Below are positions 1 through 8,747 of a stretch of 64,000 nucleotides of DNA, piece by piece. A program made the translations under genes and the position numbers. The stretch lies in NCBI RefSeq assembly GCF_009763245.1, contig NZ_WKJZ01000004.1:1-64000 (forward strand), written 5' to 3'. This DNA comes from Pseudomonas xionganensis (GTDB lineage: Bacteria > Pseudomonadota > Gammaproteobacteria > Pseudomonadales > Pseudomonadaceae). Within the stretch, counting starts at the first letter, position 1, and each line of letters begins with the position of its first letter. A model generated the notes under the pieces. That model ran no database searches. It was not told the origin of the DNA and saw nothing but the letters and a program-made list of their open reading frames with translations.

Positions 1-24
1 CATCGTCAAGCACCTACACCAAAA

Positions 25-54
25 CCCCCGATCGTGAAAACGGTCGGGGGTTTT
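25..54 (+). terminator. Rho-independent terminator of an upstream gene
   Basis: A 10-bp stem (25-34 with 41-50, one G-T pair), a loop of six bases and a following T-rich run form a classic intrinsic terminator. The gene it ends lies mostly outside the window; nothing can be said of bases 1-24. Confidence 0.85.
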
Positions 55-212
55 ATTTTGCGTGTGAAAAAACGGCAGGCTTAATTCGATCTACTAGGTC
101 GCTTTCTGTTAAGCAGCTCAGCTGAAAGGGTTATAGGCTCAAGACATGCTCCTGGCAGTCGATATGGCATGGGAGCGTTGTGTCCTTGCGTTCGTTACCG
201 AGGAGTTGCTCT

Positions 213-2174
213 ATGGGCTGGTTTGCTAACCTGCGTATTGCATACAAGATAGCCATTGTTCCGTTCGTACTGTGCATGCTGTTGATTGTGCTGGGGGTGG
301 TGTCGTCACTGTCGCTGCGCAATATCGCTGACAGGGTTGAGGTTGTAACGCGGGATCTGGGGCCTAGCATCGACTGGGTGGCCCAGGTAAGCGACAACAT
401 GGCGCGCCTGCAACTGTCGGTCAGTCAATACGCGCGTACTGGTGACTCGGCTTCCGAAACCCTTTTTGCCGAGCTGGATGGACGTCTGCGAGAGGCCTTG
501 CAGGAGACTTCGGAGCGCCTGCACGAACCAGAACAACAGGCCTTGCTTGAGTCGATGCAGCAATTGCAGGCTCAGTACAGTGACTTGTTTCGTGAACAAT
601 TGGTGCCTCTCAGTCAGCGACGCCAGGCGTTGATCAGTGGTGAGTTGAGCGAGCATGGCCCGGCGATTGAGCAGGTATTGTCCGCGGTACTCACAAATGC
701 GCAGCAGAGCTTCAATCTGGATGCGGTTTTTTACGCCAGTGCCGCGATGCGCCATTTATTGTTAGGCAGCCAGTACCTCTATCAATTCTTGCAGGAAAAT
801 CAGGAAGCTCAGGTCAAGGCTTTTTCGCGTGAGTTGGATAGCGCCAGGAGCATGATCAGTGTGTTGCGTGATCGCAGTAGCAGCGAGCGTTTAACTGCCC
901 AGCTGACACAGGCGCTGGATAGTCTGGAGCGTTACAAGACCGCTTCGGCTCGGGTGGTTGAACTGGTTAATCAGCGCAATGCCACTTTAGAGCAGATGAA
1001 CGACATTGATCCGCAGATCGCTGACCTCGCCCGTCGTTTGCAACAGTACTTGATGACGGGCATGCAAGCGGCTGCTCAGGCGGCCGATGCGACGGTTCTG
1101 CAGGTCAATCAGTTGTTGTGGAGTTTGTTGCTGGCCGCGTTGCTGTTTGGCGTTTTACTGGCCTATGGGGTGGGGCGCGCCTTGGTTCAGGGGCTGAGTC
1201 AAATCAATCTGATGCTGCAGGATATGGCTGAAGGCGAGGGCGATCTGACCAAGCGGTTACCGGTGCGTGGGCGCGATGACCTAGGGCTGTTGGCCAGTAG
1301 TTTCAATACCTTCGTGGAGAAAATCCGGGCAACGGTATCCGAGGTGGCACTGGCTTCGCGTACCCTGGAAAAGGCTGGCGAGGACTTACAGCAATCTGCT
1401 CAGCGTGCCCATCAGGATGTGGAGCAGCAGCGTGATGAGAGTGCACAGATTGCTTCGGCGATGATCCAAATGGCTGCCAGTGCTCAGGAAATGGCGCAAG
1501 GCGCCGAGCACGGACAGCAGCTTTCTCGTGATACCCGCATAGCCGCGGATGAAGGTTTGCGCTGCGTCGAGGGCAATCGCCAGGCCATGCAGAGCCTGAC
1601 GGATAAAGTCGCGCGCCTGGCTGAGGTCATCGAGTCCCTTAGTGCCGATAGCGAGCGTATCGGCTCCGTCTTGGCGGTCATTGGTTCGATTGCCGAGCAG
1701 ACCAATCTGCTGGCACTCAATGCAGCCATCGAGGCGGCGCGTGCTGGTGATCAGGGGCGCGGTTTTGCCGTGGTGGCCGATGAGGTGCGTAGCCTGGCGC
1801 AACGTACCCAGGCTTCCACGGAGGAAATCCAGGACATCATTCAAACCTTGCAGCGGCGCAGTCAGTCTTCCATAGAGATGATGAGTGAGAGTCGTGAGGC
1901 GGTGACCTTGGCGCATGGTAGTGCCGAGAAGACCAGCCAGTCATTGCAGTGCATCACTCAGGCTGTGGATGCCATCGATCAGAATATCCAGCAATTGGTT
2001 GCGGCCGCAGGGGAGCAGGCCAAAGTCGCAGAAGACGTGGGCGCTGGAGTCGTGCGGGCCAACAGTATCAGTGAGGACACCTATGCAACGGTGGAGCGGA
2101 CCCGGGCTGCGGCGCAGAGCATTCGTGAGCTGGAAAGCCAGTTGAGTCGTCTGATCGAACAGTTTCAAACCTGA
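213..2174 (+). CDS. Methyl-accepting chemotaxis protein
   Basis: A transmembrane chemoreceptor of 653 residues that passes a periplasmic signal to CheA/CheW. The order is: membrane segment near residues 8-35, a mostly helical periplasmic domain of about 270 residues, a second membrane segment rich in L and A, a HAMP linker (GRALVQGLSQINLMLQDM) and a cytoplasmic signalling domain with the conserved hairpin tip (SIAEQTNLLALNAAIEAARA). No PAS or Cache motif is evident, so the ligand cannot be named. I chose ATG 213 because AGGAG lies at 201-205; an in-frame start at 180 would add 11 residues that fit no family pattern. It stands alone and no downstream terminator is seen. Confidence 0.93.
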   Translation: MGWFANLRIAYKIAIVPFVLCMLLIVLGVVSSLSLRNIADRVEVVTRDLGPSIDWVAQVSDNMARLQLSVSQYARTGDSASETLFAELDGRLREALQETSERLHEPEQQALLESMQQLQAQYSDLFREQLVPLSQRRQALISGELSEHGPAIEQVLSAVLTNAQQSFNLDAVFYASAAMRHLLLGSQYLYQFLQENQEAQVKAFSRELDSARSMISVLRDRSSSERLTAQLTQALDSLERYKTASARVVELVNQRNATLEQMNDIDPQIADLARRLQQYLMTGMQAAAQAADATVLQVNQLLWSLLLAALLFGVLLAYGVGRALVQGLSQINLMLQDMAEGEGDLTKRLPVRGRDDLGLLASSFNTFVEKIRATVSEVALASRTLEKAGEDLQQSAQRAHQDVEQQRDESAQIASAMIQMAASAQEMAQGAEHGQQLSRDTRIAADEGLRCVEGNRQAMQSLTDKVARLAEVIESLSADSERIGSVLAVIGSIAEQTNLLALNAAIEAARAGDQGRGFAVVADEVRSLAQRTQASTEEIQDIIQTLQRRSQSSIEMMSESREAVTLAHGSAEKTSQSLQCITQAVDAIDQNIQQLVAAAGEQAKVAEDVGAGVVRANSISEDTYATVERTRAAAQSIRELESQLSRLIEQFQT

Positions 2175-2360
2175 GAGCTGCTGTCACCGATGTTTGCGCC
2201 AAGTTACAGGAATGCGACATCTACAGGCCTTGAATCGACGCTGCGACCAGCATGGCTCGCCGGGTTGTGCGCCTTGCATTATGGTGCGCGGCTTATTCAG
2301 CGCGGGCCCCACAAGGGCGAGTGGCGCTGGCGTGAGTAGCCTGTGACCCCGCAGGCTTCT

Positions 2361-2381
2361 TGCCCGGTCATGAGCCGGGCA
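2361..2381 (+). promoter_or_regulatory. Hairpin in the brnQ leader
   Basis: TGCCCGG (2361-2367) and CCGGGCA (2375-2381) form a perfect 7-bp stem 43 bases before the brnQ start. There is no T tract, so it is not a plain terminator. A role in brnQ control is only a guess. The rest of the 249-base gap 2175-2423 shows nothing I can name. Confidence 0.35.
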
Positions 2382-2423
2382 GCACGGCTCCCTCAAGACT
2401 TTCTACTTTGGTACTGCTTTTCC

Positions 2424-3737
2424 ATGAATGCGTTGAAACGACCGGATATCCTGGCCCTCGGCTTTATGACTTTTGCCCTGTTTCTCGGGGCCGGCAACAT
2501 CATCTTTCCCCCTAGTGCAGGTATGGCCGCCGGTGAAAATATTGGCCTGGCCGCGCTGGGCTTTCTGCTGACAGGCGTTGGCCTTCCGCTGTTGACCATT
2601 GTCGCGCTGGCCAGGGTCGGGGGAGGCATGGCGCAGCTGACGGCCCCCCTGGGCAAGGGGGCTGGAATTCTCTTTGCGGTAGCGGTGTATCTGGCCATTG
2701 GGCCGTTGTTTGCCACACCCCGTACGGCGGTGGTGTCCTTTGAAATGGGGGTGGCGCCTTTTGTTGGTAACAGCGCGACCTCGCTGCTGATCTATAGCCT
2801 GGCGTTCTTTGCCGCGGTGCTGTTTCTGGCTCTCAATCCTGGGCAGCTGGTGGATCGCGTCGGCAAGTTCATTACCCCGGTTTTGCTGGCGGCCTTGCTG
2901 GTACTGGGTGGTGCGGCGCTGCTGCTGCCAGCGGGCGAGATTGGCCAGGTAGCAGGGGATTATCAGGCGGCGCCCTTTGTGCAGGGCTTTCTGCAGGGCT
3001 ACTTGACCATGGATACCCTGGGGGCGTTGGTATTTGGCATTGTGATCGCCACAGCCATTCGTGATCGTGGTGTAAGCGACACGGCTTTGGTCACCCGTTA
3101 TTCGATGATTGCCGGTCTGATTGCAGCTGTGGGGCTGTCGCTGGTTTATCTGGCACTGTTCTATCTCGGTGCCACCAGTCAGGGGATTGCCGGTGAGGCG
3201 CAGAACGGCGTACAGATTCTGACCGCCTATGTGCAGCACACCTTCGGCACGGCGGGGAGTCTGCTGCTGGCGGTGGTGATTACTCTGGCCTGCCTGACTA
3301 CCGCTGTGGGGCTGCTTACAGCCTGTGGCGAGTTCTTCAGCAAGCTATTGCCGTTTTCCTATCGCACCGTAGTAGTGACCTTCGGTCTGTTCAGTCTGCT
3401 GGTGGCCAATCAGGGATTGACCCAATTGATCAGCTTTTCCATTCCGGTATTGGTTGGTCTCTACCCCTTGGCGATTGTCTTGGTGGGCCTGAGTCTGCTG
3501 GATGGCTTTTGGCTTTCGTCTGCGCGGATATTCCGGCCGGTGCTGGCGGTTACGCTGATCTTTGGCCTGGTTGATGGTATCGCGGCTGCCGGTTGGGGTG
3601 ACTGGGTACCGGCCGTGTTCAGTCAATTGCCATTGGCTGATCAAAGTCTGGGCTGGCTGTTGCCCGTACTGGTGACATTGCTGCTGGCAGTGATTGCCGA
3701 TCGTGTTCTGGGGGATGGCAAGACGGCAGTAGCTTGA
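2424..3737 (+). CDS. brnQ: Branched-chain amino acid:cation symporter BrnQ
   Basis: An inner membrane carrier (LIV-II type) that imports leucine, isoleucine and valine with a cation. The protein is 437 residues, the usual BrnQ length, almost wholly hydrophobic with about 12 membrane segments, and begins with the family's typical N-terminus (DILALGFMTFALFLGAGNII). ATG 2424 is chosen because it gives the family start; the Shine-Dalgarno match is poor and an upstream in-frame ATG at 2370 falls inside a hairpin. A strong terminator follows directly, so it is probably a single-gene unit. Confidence 0.93.
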   Translation: MNALKRPDILALGFMTFALFLGAGNIIFPPSAGMAAGENIGLAALGFLLTGVGLPLLTIVALARVGGGMAQLTAPLGKGAGILFAVAVYLAIGPLFATPRTAVVSFEMGVAPFVGNSATSLLIYSLAFFAAVLFLALNPGQLVDRVGKFITPVLLAALLVLGGAALLLPAGEIGQVAGDYQAAPFVQGFLQGYLTMDTLGALVFGIVIATAIRDRGVSDTALVTRYSMIAGLIAAVGLSLVYLALFYLGATSQGIAGEAQNGVQILTAYVQHTFGTAGSLLLAVVITLACLTTAVGLLTACGEFFSKLLPFSYRTVVVTFGLFSLLVANQGLTQLISFSIPVLVGLYPLAIVLVGLSLLDGFWLSSARIFRPVLAVTLIFGLVDGIAAAGWGDWVPAVFSQLPLADQSLGWLLPVLVTLLLAVIADRVLGDGKTAVA

Positions 3738-3751
3738 CTCTCTGAGCACCC

Positions 3752-3783
3752 AAAGCCCGTATCCATTGATACGGGCTTTTTCG
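3752..3783 (+). terminator. Terminator of brnQ
   Basis: A perfect 12-bp stem (3752-3763 with 3768-3779), loop of four, followed by TTTTTC. It lies between brnQ and the convergent phosphodiesterase gene; the T run favours the plus strand. Confidence 0.9.
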
Positions 3784-3794
3784 TTTCTGCCTCG

Positions 3795-4511
3795 TCAACT
3801 CAGGGTTCTGACTGCCAGGCCAGGAAAGTCGGTGATGATGCTGTCTGCGCCGAAGTCGGCCAGACGGCGCATCAGGGCAGGCTCGTTGACTGTCCAGACG
3901 GAGACATGCAAGCCCTGCTTCTGCGCTTTGAGCAGGCGTTCCGGGGTGCAGAGGGTCCAGTTCAGAGCCAGTAACTGGCAGTCGTAATGCTTGGCGACCT
4001 TGAGCGGGTCGAGCCAGGCATATTCGGCGACCAGGCCGCGCTGCAAGTGCGGTGCCAGTTGTTGGGCTGCGCGTAGCACTTCACGGGAGCTGGAGGTGAT
4101 GCACACCTTCTGTTCCAGTCCGTGCCGTTTGACCAGCGCATCGATGGCCTTAACCAGCTGCACCGAGCGGGTTTTCGAGGCGCTTTTGACTTCCAGCTGC
4201 CAGTGCTCGAAGGGGCATCGCTCGAACAGCTCACTCAAACGTGGAATGGGGCAGGGCTGACGCCAGCCGGGACCTCCCAGGCGAGCGTCGTGGCGCACCA
4301 GATCGGCCGCATCCTGTTCGATGACCTTGCCCCGCAGGCCTGTGGTGCGCTTGAGGGTCGGGTCGTGGATGACCATCAGTTCGCCATCGCGGGACAGGTG
4401 CAGATCCAGCTCACAGCGGTTCACGCCGTGCTCCAGGCAGCGCTGAAAACTGATCAGGGTGTTTTCCGGGGCTTCGCCCTTGGCGCCGCGATGGCCATAG
4501 ATAAGCGTCAC
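3795..4511 (-). CDS. Glycerophosphodiester phosphodiesterase
   Basis: It should hydrolyse glycerophosphodiesters to glycerol-3-phosphate and an alcohol. The 238-residue protein matches the cytoplasmic UgpQ type: no signal peptide, HRG at residues 7-9, ENT at 16-18, metal ligands E34 and D36, and the second catalytic His in VIHD (H49). A late KS pair (LEVKSASK) and VWTVNEP near the end are also typical of the family. The start is GTG 4511, with AAGGAG just before it, and it overlaps the upstream stop by four bases (GTGA), so translation is probably coupled. It is the third gene of a minus-strand operon with the small exported protein and the PilZ-like protein. Confidence 0.92.
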   Translation of the reverse strand: MTLIYGHRGAKGEAPENTLISFQRCLEHGVNRCELDLHLSRDGELMVIHDPTLKRTTGLRGKVIEQDAADLVRHDARLGGPGWRQPCPIPRLSELFERCPFEHWQLEVKSASKTRSVQLVKAIDALVKRHGLEQKVCITSSSREVLRAAQQLAPHLQRGLVAEYAWLDPLKVAKHYDCQLLALNWTLCTPERLLKAQKQGLHVSVWTVNEPALMRRLADFGADSIITDFPGLAVRTLS

Positions 4512-4816
4512 GGTTGCTCCTTGAGGGATTCCAGGTAGCGCGGCTGGTGATGGCGCACGCTGTTGATCACATGATCATGCTCGAAATAGACACTGAACTC
4601 GCGGTAATCCCAGCGGCTGATCGGTGGCCTGCCTACCGGGGGATGTTCCTCGTCAGCGAGGCCGAAACGCTCCAGAACGGCACGCTTGGACTCACCCAAT
4701 TGCGGCAGAGGAGGCAGTGCGGCTGCATTGCCTTGCTCGCCTATGGGAATGATCAGGGTATCGGCTTGTAACGACAGGGGTAGCAGCACAAGTAGCAGTA
4801 GCAGCAGTGCAGGCAT
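4508..4816 (-). CDS. Small exported protein of unknown function
   Basis: A 102-residue protein with a clear signal peptide (MPALLLLLLVLLPLSLQA, cut probably after QADT or near it) and no lipobox. The mature part of about 80 residues is proline-rich (AALPPLPQLGES, PPVGRPPISRW) and ends in a short aromatic and histidine-rich stretch (YREFSVYFEHDHVINSVRHH). I do not recognise a domain. It sits between the PilZ-like gene (16-base gap) and the phosphodiesterase gene (4-base overlap), so the three are very likely cotranscribed. A periplasmic location is the only firm inference. Confidence 0.8.
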   Translation of the reverse strand: MPALLLLLLVLLPLSLQADTLIIPIGEQGNAAALPPLPQLGESKRAVLERFGLADEEHPPVGRPPISRWDYREFSVYFEHDHVINSVRHHQPRYLESLKEQP

Positions 4817-4832
4817 GGTTGAGTTCTCGGCA

Positions 4833-5402
4833 TCAAGGTTGTTCGCGGGCCTGGCGACGTTCCAGGGCCTGACGCTGGAGAATATGCCGGGCCAGCAGTT
4901 GGCGCTGGGCGTCGGTCAAGGATTCGAACTCGGTGCCGATCTCGAACTGCTCACCGCGTGGTCGGCAATGCACAACCTTGGCCCGCAGCAGCAGGCCCAG
5001 GGCCTGGGGCATCAGCACCATTTTCAGCGCCAGATGACTACCGCTGGGGACAGGGTGGGCATTGTTGAAGCTGACACCGCCCTCGGACAGACTGACCCGG
5101 CGGGGGGCGCCGATATCGCGGAGCAGGCTCTGAGCCAGTGCCTGGCCAAGCAGGTCGATGCGTTTGTTGATGACTTTGAGGTAATTGGCCAGGGTGCGAT
5201 CCCGCTCGCTGATATGCCGCAGCAGGTGCTGCGACTCGAAGTCCATCAGGTGCAGGTCGCTGAGCAGGTTGAACAGCGGCGAGCTGTCGTGAAGCTCGTC
5301 ACTGGCCAGTGCCTCTGCCCCGGACAGCAGGCTGAATTCCAGTGCGATCGTATCCTCGATACGATAGTATTCGCGGCGGTCATCTTCATCTTGAGTCGGC
5401 AT
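4833..5402 (-). CDS. PilZ-domain protein with helical insert
   Basis: A 189-residue cytoplasmic protein. The N-terminus holds an arginine motif (RREYYR, residues 9-14) like the RxxxR of c-di-GMP-binding PilZ domains. The second part of the signature, normally (D/N)xSxxG, appears only about 90 residues later as SLSEGG, so Asp/Asn is replaced by Ser. The stretch between is predicted helical (heptad-like, rich in L, I and Q), a layout known from tetrameric PilZ proteins of xanthomonads. P. aeruginosa has a PilZ protein (PA2989, from memory) at this place, next to lolCDE. Whether it binds c-di-GMP is uncertain. It is the first gene of the minus-strand trio. Confidence 0.78.
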   Translation of the reverse strand: MPTQDEDDRREYYRIEDTIALEFSLLSGAEALASDELHDSSPLFNLLSDLHLMDFESQHLLRHISERDRTLANYLKVINKRIDLLGQALAQSLLRDIGAPRRVSLSEGGVSFNNAHPVPSGSHLALKMVLMPQALGLLLRAKVVHCRPRGEQFEIGTEFESLTDAQRQLLARHILQRQALERRQAREQP

Positions 5403-5497
5403 GGCGAACCCATGGCAGCAGTGATTGTCAGAGTGTAAGGCTGCACGCCACGACCCGCCACAAGGACGTTTCTTTTTCCCTCGAACCAGCCCCCGAC

Positions 5498-6748
5498 ATG
5501 TTCAGACCCCTGTTTGCGTTTATCGGCATGCGCTACACCCGTGCCAAACGTCGTAACCACTTCGTTTCCTTTATTTCCCTGACGTCGATGATCGGGCTGG
5601 CACTGGGTGTGCTGGTGATGATCCTGGTGTTGTCGGTGATGAATGGCTTCGACCATGAAATGCGCACCCGGGTGCTGGGCATGGTGCCCCACGCCACCCT
5701 GGAAAGTGTTACGCCGATCCATGACTGGCGAGCTCTTGCCGCAGAGGTTCAGAACGACCCTCAGGTACTGGCGGTGGCGCCTTTCAGCCAGATGCAGGGC
5801 CTGCTGACCCATGCAGGCAAGGTGCAGAAGGTGTTGATCAATGCCGTGGCACCCGAGGAGGAGGTCAAGGTCTCGATCATTGCCGATTTCTTTCGTCAGG
5901 GCCGACTGAGCGAACTGCGGCCCGGCGAGTTCGGCATTGTGCTGGGTGATCGCGCAGCCGAAAAACTGGGAGTTGGGCTGGGTGAAAAAATCACCTTTGT
6001 CGCCCCGGAAGTGACGGTGACGCCTGCGGGTGTGTTCCCCCGACTCAAGCGCTTTACCGTGGTGGGCATCTTCCATGTCGGCGCCGGTGAGGTGGATGGA
6101 CATCTGGCCCTGACCCATGTCCAGGATCTGGCCCGTCTGCAGCGCTGGCAGGCCGATCAGGTACAGGGCCTGCGCCTGAAGTTCGCCGATCTGTTCCAGG
6201 CTCCGCGCATTTCCTGGGAACTGGCCCAGCGCCTGGATCAGGGCGATTACTATGCCCGCGACTGGACCCGCAGCCATGGCAACCTGTATCAGGCGATCCG
6301 CATGGAAAAGGCCATGATCGGCCTGCTCTTGCTGCTGATCGTGGCGGTGGCTGCATTCAATATCATCTCCACCCTGGTCATGGTGGTCACCGACAAGAAG
6401 GCCGATATCGCCATTCTGCGCACCCTGGGCGCGACGCCGCGGCAGATCATGGCCATCTTTATGGTGCAGGGTACGGTGATCGGTGTATTCGGCACTGCCA
6501 TAGGCGCGGCCCTGGGCATCTGGGCTGCGCTGAATGTCAGCAGCGCGATTGCCGCTCTGGAACGGCTGCTGGGCATCCAGTTCCTGAATGCCGATGTGTA
6601 TTTCATCGACTACATCCCCTCGCAGCTGATGCTGCAGGACGTGCTGCTGGTCTGCGGCGCGGCCCTGCTCCTGAGTTTTCTCGCCACCCTTTATCCAGCC
6701 TGGCGCGCGGCCCGTACCCAGCCCGCGGAGGCTCTGCGTTATGAGTGA
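5498..6748 (+). CDS. lolC: Lipoprotein-releasing system membrane subunit LolC
   Basis: Membrane subunit of the LolCDE ABC transporter, which extracts outer-membrane lipoproteins from the inner membrane and hands them to LolA. The protein has 416 residues: a membrane segment at about 25-50, a large periplasmic domain of about 210 residues, and three membrane segments in the C-terminal FtsX-like part, with the coupling region LRTLGATPRQI. ATG 5498 gives the usual start MFRPLFAFIGMRYTRAKRRN. It overlaps lolD by 8 bases. LolC and LolE are close paralogues here; I name them by their order in the E. coli operon, so the two could be exchanged. Confidence 0.93.
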   Translation: MFRPLFAFIGMRYTRAKRRNHFVSFISLTSMIGLALGVLVMILVLSVMNGFDHEMRTRVLGMVPHATLESVTPIHDWRALAAEVQNDPQVLAVAPFSQMQGLLTHAGKVQKVLINAVAPEEEVKVSIIADFFRQGRLSELRPGEFGIVLGDRAAEKLGVGLGEKITFVAPEVTVTPAGVFPRLKRFTVVGIFHVGAGEVDGHLALTHVQDLARLQRWQADQVQGLRLKFADLFQAPRISWELAQRLDQGDYYARDWTRSHGNLYQAIRMEKAMIGLLLLLIVAVAAFNIISTLVMVVTDKKADIAILRTLGATPRQIMAIFMVQGTVIGVFGTAIGAALGIWAALNVSSAIAALERLLGIQFLNADVYFIDYIPSQLMLQDVLLVCGAALLLSFLATLYPAWRAARTQPAEALRYE

Positions 6749-7439
6749 TTCGCTTATGTCAAACCAAGCTGTGTTGAGTTGTCGCAACCTCGGCAAAAGC
6801 TATGAGGAAGGTCCGCAGTCGGTGGTGGTGCTGGACGATCTGCAGCTCGAACTGCAGCCCGGGGAACGGGTTGCCATCGTCGGCAGTTCCGGTTCGGGCA
6901 AGAGTACTCTGCTCAATATGCTCGGCGGTCTGGATACCCCCAGCAGCGGTAGCGTCTGGCTGGCCGGGGAAGAGTTGTCTGCGCTCAATGAGCGCGAGCG
7001 TGGCCTGCTGCGCAACCGCGCCCTGGGTTTCGTCTACCAGTTCCATCATCTGCTGCCGGAGTTCACCGCGCTGGAGAACGTATGCATGCCGCTGCTGATT
7101 GGCAAAACCGCCATCAGTGAGGCTCGCCAGCGCGCTACGGCTTTGCTGGAGCGGGTTGGTCTGGGGCATCGCCTGGCGCACAAGCCGGCCGAGTTGTCCG
7201 GCGGCGAGCGCCAGCGGGTGGCGATTGCCCGCGCCCTGGTCAATCGTCCGGGTCTGGTGCTGCTCGATGAGCCCACCGGTAACCTGGATCATCACACCGC
7301 CCAGGGTATTCAGGAATTGATGAAGGAGCTCAGCAGCTCCTCGCAAACGGCCTTTCTGGTGGTCACCCACGACATGGCCCTGGCCCGGCAGATGGATCGC
7401 GTGCTGCATCTGCAGGACGGCAAGCTGGTGAGCATCTGA
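6741..7439 (+). CDS. lolD: Lipoprotein-releasing system ATPase LolD
   Basis: ATPase that powers LolCE. It has 232 residues with all ABC motifs: Walker A GSSGSGKST (48-56), the signature LSGGERQRVAIARAL, Walker B LVLLDEPTG and the switch His in VVTHD. The LolD-type stretch FVYQFHHLLPEFTALENV, around the Q loop, is present. The start at ATG 6741 overlaps lolC; an in-frame ATG at 6756 is a possible alternative. Its stop overlaps the lolE start by one base, so the three genes form one operon. Confidence 0.95.
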   Translation: MSDSLMSNQAVLSCRNLGKSYEEGPQSVVVLDDLQLELQPGERVAIVGSSGSGKSTLLNMLGGLDTPSSGSVWLAGEELSALNERERGLLRNRALGFVYQFHHLLPEFTALENVCMPLLIGKTAISEARQRATALLERVGLGHRLAHKPAELSGGERQRVAIARALVNRPGLVLLDEPTGNLDHHTAQGIQELMKELSSSSQTAFLVVTHDMALARQMDRVLHLQDGKLVSI

Positions 7440-8683
7440 TGTTTCGTCCGCTCAGCCTGTTTATCGGTATTCGCTATACCGGCGCCAAGCGGCGCAATCA
7501 CTTTATTTCCTTTATCTCCATGACTTCCATGATCGGTCTGGCCCTGGGCGTGTTGGCCATGATTGTGGTGCTGTCGGTGATGAATGGCTTCCAGAAGGAA
7601 ATGAGTACGCGCATCCTCGGCATGGTGCCGCACGCCAGTATTGCCGGCGCGCAGGCGCTGGATAACTGGCAAGCAGTGGCCGATACCGCGCGCAAACATC
7701 CGCAGGTGGTCGCTGCAGTACCATTTGCCGAGCTGGAGGGCATGCTGTCCTACCGCGGGGCGATGCAGCCGGTGCAGCTGCAGGGCGTCGAACCTGCCCT
7801 GGAGGGTCAGGTATCGATCATTGGCGAGCATCTGCAACAGGGACGCCTGAGCGATTTGCGTGAGGGCGAGTTCGGTGTACTGATCGGTGAGATTACCGCG
7901 CGGCGTTTCCAGCTGCGGGTCGGCGACAAGCTGGCCTTGATCGTGCCGGAGCTGAGCAGTGTGCCGGGTGGTATCAGCCCGCGTATGCAGCGTCTGAATG
8001 TGGTGGGCATCTTCAAGGTCGGCGCCGAACTGGACAGTTCCCTGGCCCTGATCCATGTGGCCGATGCGGCCCATATCCAGCGACTGCAGCCGGGGCAGGT
8101 GCAGAGTGTACGGCTCAAGCTGCGTGACCTGTATCAGGCCCCACAGGTAGCAGCCAGCATCGCCAGTGGGCTGGGGGAAGGCTACAAGTCCAGCGACTGG
8201 ACCCTGACTCAGGGCAGCCTGTTCAGCGCGATGAAGATGGAAAAGACCATGATCGGTTTATTGTTGCTGCTGATCGTGGCGGTAGCGGCCTTCAATATCA
8301 TCGCCACCCTGATCATGGTGGTGGCCGACAAGGGCGGGGATATCGCCATCCTGCGTACCCTGGGGGCGACACCGCGGCAGATCATGGGCATCTTTATGGT
8401 GCAGGGCACCATCATTGGCGTGATCGGAACGCTGATAGGCGCACTGCTGGGCATCCTTGCGGCGCTCAACGTCAGTGAACTGGTGGGCTGGATCGAGCAG
8501 GTCAGTGGCCAGCAGGTGATGAGCTCGGATGTCTATTTCATCAGCAATCTGCCATCGCAGTTGCTGGCCTCGGATGTCCTGTTGATCTGCTCGGCTGCCT
8601 TTGGCCTGAGTTTTCTGGCTACCCTCTATCCGGCTTGGCGTGCTGCTCAGGTGCAGCCGGCCGAGGCTTTGCGCTACGAATAA
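7439..8683 (+). CDS. lolE: Lipoprotein-releasing system membrane subunit LolE
   Basis: Second membrane subunit of LolCDE, 414 residues, with the same topology as LolC. The first 60 residues and the last 150 are nearly identical to LolC (MIGLLLLLIVAVAAFNII and LRTLGATPRQIM are shared), while the periplasmic middle has diverged, as expected when only one subunit carries the LolA-binding hook. The start ATG overlaps the lolD stop (TGATG). A bidirectional terminator follows at 8716-8743. Confidence 0.93.
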   Translation: MFRPLSLFIGIRYTGAKRRNHFISFISMTSMIGLALGVLAMIVVLSVMNGFQKEMSTRILGMVPHASIAGAQALDNWQAVADTARKHPQVVAAVPFAELEGMLSYRGAMQPVQLQGVEPALEGQVSIIGEHLQQGRLSDLREGEFGVLIGEITARRFQLRVGDKLALIVPELSSVPGGISPRMQRLNVVGIFKVGAELDSSLALIHVADAAHIQRLQPGQVQSVRLKLRDLYQAPQVAASIASGLGEGYKSSDWTLTQGSLFSAMKMEKTMIGLLLLLIVAVAAFNIIATLIMVVADKGGDIAILRTLGATPRQIMGIFMVQGTIIGVIGTLIGALLGILAALNVSELVGWIEQVSGQQVMSSDVYFISNLPSQLLASDVLLICSAAFGLSFLATLYPAWRAAQVQPAEALRYE

Positions 8684-8715
8684 GCTGCTAGGCTGGTGAC
8701 ATGGTCTGTAAGCGT

Positions 8716-8743
8716 AAAAAAGCCATCATTCGATGGCTTTTTT
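8716..8743. terminator. Bidirectional terminator between lolE and the DUF2062 gene
   Basis: GCCATC (8722-8727) pairs with GATGGC (8732-8737) and is flanked by an A run on the left and a T run on the right, so it can end transcripts from both convergent genes. Confidence 0.88.
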
Positions 8744-8747
8744 CGTT

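Noticed and set aside
5246..6796. A 516-codon minus-strand frame opposite lolC
   Set aside because: Rich in His and Gln as expected for reading Pseudomonas genes backwards; the plus strand holds lolC.
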